Part shown: positions 62,601 through 64,000 of the stretch, piece after piece
Layout of the letters: every line of letters starts with the position of its first letter
How positions within the stretch are numbered: the stretch's first letter is position 1
From: Rutidosis leptorrhynchoides
Lineage: Eukaryota > Streptophyta > Magnoliopsida > Asterales > Asteraceae
Assembly: GCF_046630445.1 (NCBI RefSeq)
Contig: NC_092334.1
Location: 110,417,001-110,481,000, forward strand
Length of the DNA stretch: 64,000 nucleotides
Direction: 5' to 3'
Made by a program: the position numbers and the translations under genes
Notes under the pieces: generated by a model
What the model was told of the DNA's origin: nothing
Seen by the model: the letters and a program-made list of their open reading frames with translations, nothing else
Databases searched by the model: none

Positions 62601-63927
62601 GATATGAGAGAAATGGTACTTAGAGAAGCTCATAAAACCAGATACTCAATACATCCTGGAACGGGGAAGATGTACAAGGATCTCAAGAAACATTTTTGGT
62701 GGCCGGGTATGAAAGCCGATGTTGCTAAATACGTAGGAGAATGTTTGACGTGTTCTAAGGTCAAAGCTGAGCATCAGAAACCATCAGGTCTACTTCAACA
62801 ACCCGAAATCCCGAAATGGAAATGGGAAAACATTACCATGGATTTCATCACTAAATTACCAAGGACTGCAAGTGGTTTTGATACTATTTGGGTAATAGTT
62901 GATCGTCTCACCAAATCAGCACACTTCCTGCCAATAAGAGAAGATGACAAGATGGAGAAGTTAGAACGACTGTATTTGAAGGAAGTTGTCTCCAGACATG
63001 GAATACCAATCTCTATTATCTCTGATAGGGATGGCAGATTTATTTCAAGATTCTGGCAGACATTACAGCAAGCATTAGGAACTCGTCTAGACATGAGTAC
63101 TGCCTATCATTCACAAACTGATGGGCAGAGCCAAAGGACGATACAAACTCTTGAAGACATGCTACGAGCATGTGTTATTGATTTCGGAAACAGTTGGGAT
63201 CGACATCTACCGTTAGCAGAATTTTCCTACAACAACAGCTACCATTCAAGCATTGAGATGGCGCCGTTTGAAGCACTTTATGGTAGAAAGTGCAGGTCTC
63301 CGATTTTTTGGAGTGAAGTGGGGGATAGACAAATTACGGGTCCGGAGATAATACAAGAAACTACCGAGAAGATCATCCAAATTCAACAACGGTTGAAAAC
63401 CGCCCAAAGTCGACAAAAGAGCTACGCTGACATTAAAAGAAAAGATATAGAATTTGAAATTGGAGAGATGGTCATGCTTAAAGTTGCACCTTGGAAAGGT
63501 GTTGTTCGATTTGGTAAACGAGGGAAATTAAATCCAAGGTATATCGGACCATTCAAGATTATTGATCGTGTCGGACCAGTAGCTTACCGACTTGAGTTAC
63601 CTCAACAACTCGCGGCTGTACATAACACTTTACACATCTCGAATTTGAAGAAATATTTTGCTAAAGAAGATCTCACTATTCCGTTAGATGAAATCCAAAT
63701 CAACGAAAAACTTCAATTCATCGAAGAACCCGTCGAAATAATGGATCGTGAGGTTAAAAGACTTAAGCAAAACAAGATACCAATTGTTAAGGTTCGATGG
63801 AATGCTCATAGAGGACCCGAGTTCACCTGGGAACGAGAAGATCAGATGAAGAAGAAATACCCGCATTTATTTCCAGAAGATACGTCAACACCTCCAACTG
63901 CTTAAAATTCCGGGACGAAATTTATTT

Positions 63928-63940
63928 AACTGGTAGGTAC
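63928..63940 (+). promoter_or_regulatory. Polypurine-tract segment before the 3' LTR
   Basis: GGGACGAAATTTATTTAACTGGTAGGTAC leads directly into TGTAGTGACC at 63941. The equivalent in LARD A (GGGACGAAATTTC...) and LARD B is nearly identical, supporting a shared plus-strand priming site. Confidence 0.75.
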
Positions 63941-64000
63941 TGTAGTGACCCGAACTTTTCCATGTTTATATATATATTAAATGAAATTGTTATTTACATG
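63941..64000 (+). repeat. 3' LTR of the giant element (first 60 bp)
   Basis: TGTAGTGACCCGAACTTTTC matches 36819 onward with two differences in the 60 bp seen. It continues beyond the window. Confidence 0.9.

Larger units (their letters stand above)
56824..63905 (+). pseudogene. Broken gag-pol of the giant Ty3/gypsy element
   Basis: The gag start (MAPTTRHTLNMSEEEF) is at 56842 or slightly upstream. TGA at 57058-57060 breaks it. A solo LTR interrupts gag at 57171, and the same frame resumes at 59667. An Asn-rich tail (about 60088-60250) ends in TAG at 60250-60252. A one-base deletion near 60297, in the first zinc knuckle, shifts the frame; the second knuckle CYKCGKPGHIIRNC is at about 60445-60486. 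The protease has FDSG (about 60616-60627). TAA at 61098-61100 precedes reverse transcriptase (FIDDILIYS, about 61621-61647), and TAG at 61740-61742 lies within it. RNase H, integrase ([25 protein letters not shown]) and a chromodomain-like end ([15 protein letters not shown]) then run intact to 63905. In integrase the usual SERT is SQRT, which removes the DDE glutamate. Confidence 0.92.

Overview
This window reads as plant nuclear DNA from a eudicot. Two ordinary intron-containing genes sit at the left end, and the rest is a deep nest of LTR retrotransposons. The LTR families resemble ones I associate with Asteraceae (daisy family), but that is recognition from memory and has not been searched.

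Region 1 (1-10.9 kb) is genic. A two-exon violaxanthin de-epoxidase-related gene on + (824-3330; 529 aa) converges on an 11-coding-exon EPSIN1-like clathrin-adaptor gene on - (3996-10071; 562 aa). Phases close at every splice junction I propose. Small elements lie in or near the introns: a tRNA-derived SINE with a 15-bp target duplication, a Stowaway MITE, and a hAT-like MITE just upstream of EPSIN1.

Region 2 (10.9-19.1 kb) is a very young Ty3/gypsy chromovirus on -. It has an uninterrupted 1572-aa gag-pol, with a primer-binding site and polypurine tract. Its LTRs differ at about three positions in 1447 bp, but the left LTR has lost its outer ~450 bp.

Region 3 (19.1-30.05 kb) is a non-autonomous large-LTR element (LARD-like) on +. 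It has no polymerase but carries one pre-gag ORF and a broken fragment of a poly(A)-binding protein gene. It abuts the 3' part of a degraded Sirevirus-like Copia element (30.05-35.96 kb).

Region 4 (36.8 kb to the window end) is one giant Ty3/gypsy element on +, interrupted three times. Each interruption is marked by a perfect 5-bp target duplication: an unrelated solo LTR in its 5' LTR (ATATC), a complete 12.9-kb LARD on - at the start of its first ORF (TGTCT), and a solo LTR of a related family in gag (AATAC). Between primer site and gag the host element carries an acidic ORF and an F-box gene. Its gag-pol is broken by stops and one frameshift.

The giant element, the two LARDs and the second solo LTR share LTR starts (TGTRRTGACCC or close), polypurine tract (AACGGGTAGGTAC), LTR 3' domains and an inverted 11-bp motif pair. 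They are best read as one extended family in which autonomous members could mobilise the non-autonomous ones. The most unusual points are the cargo genes (F-box, PABP), a second internal copy of the polypurine-tract motif, a DNA module shared between one family's LTR and another's interior, and GC-rich palindromes just upstream of TATA boxes in unrelated LTRs.
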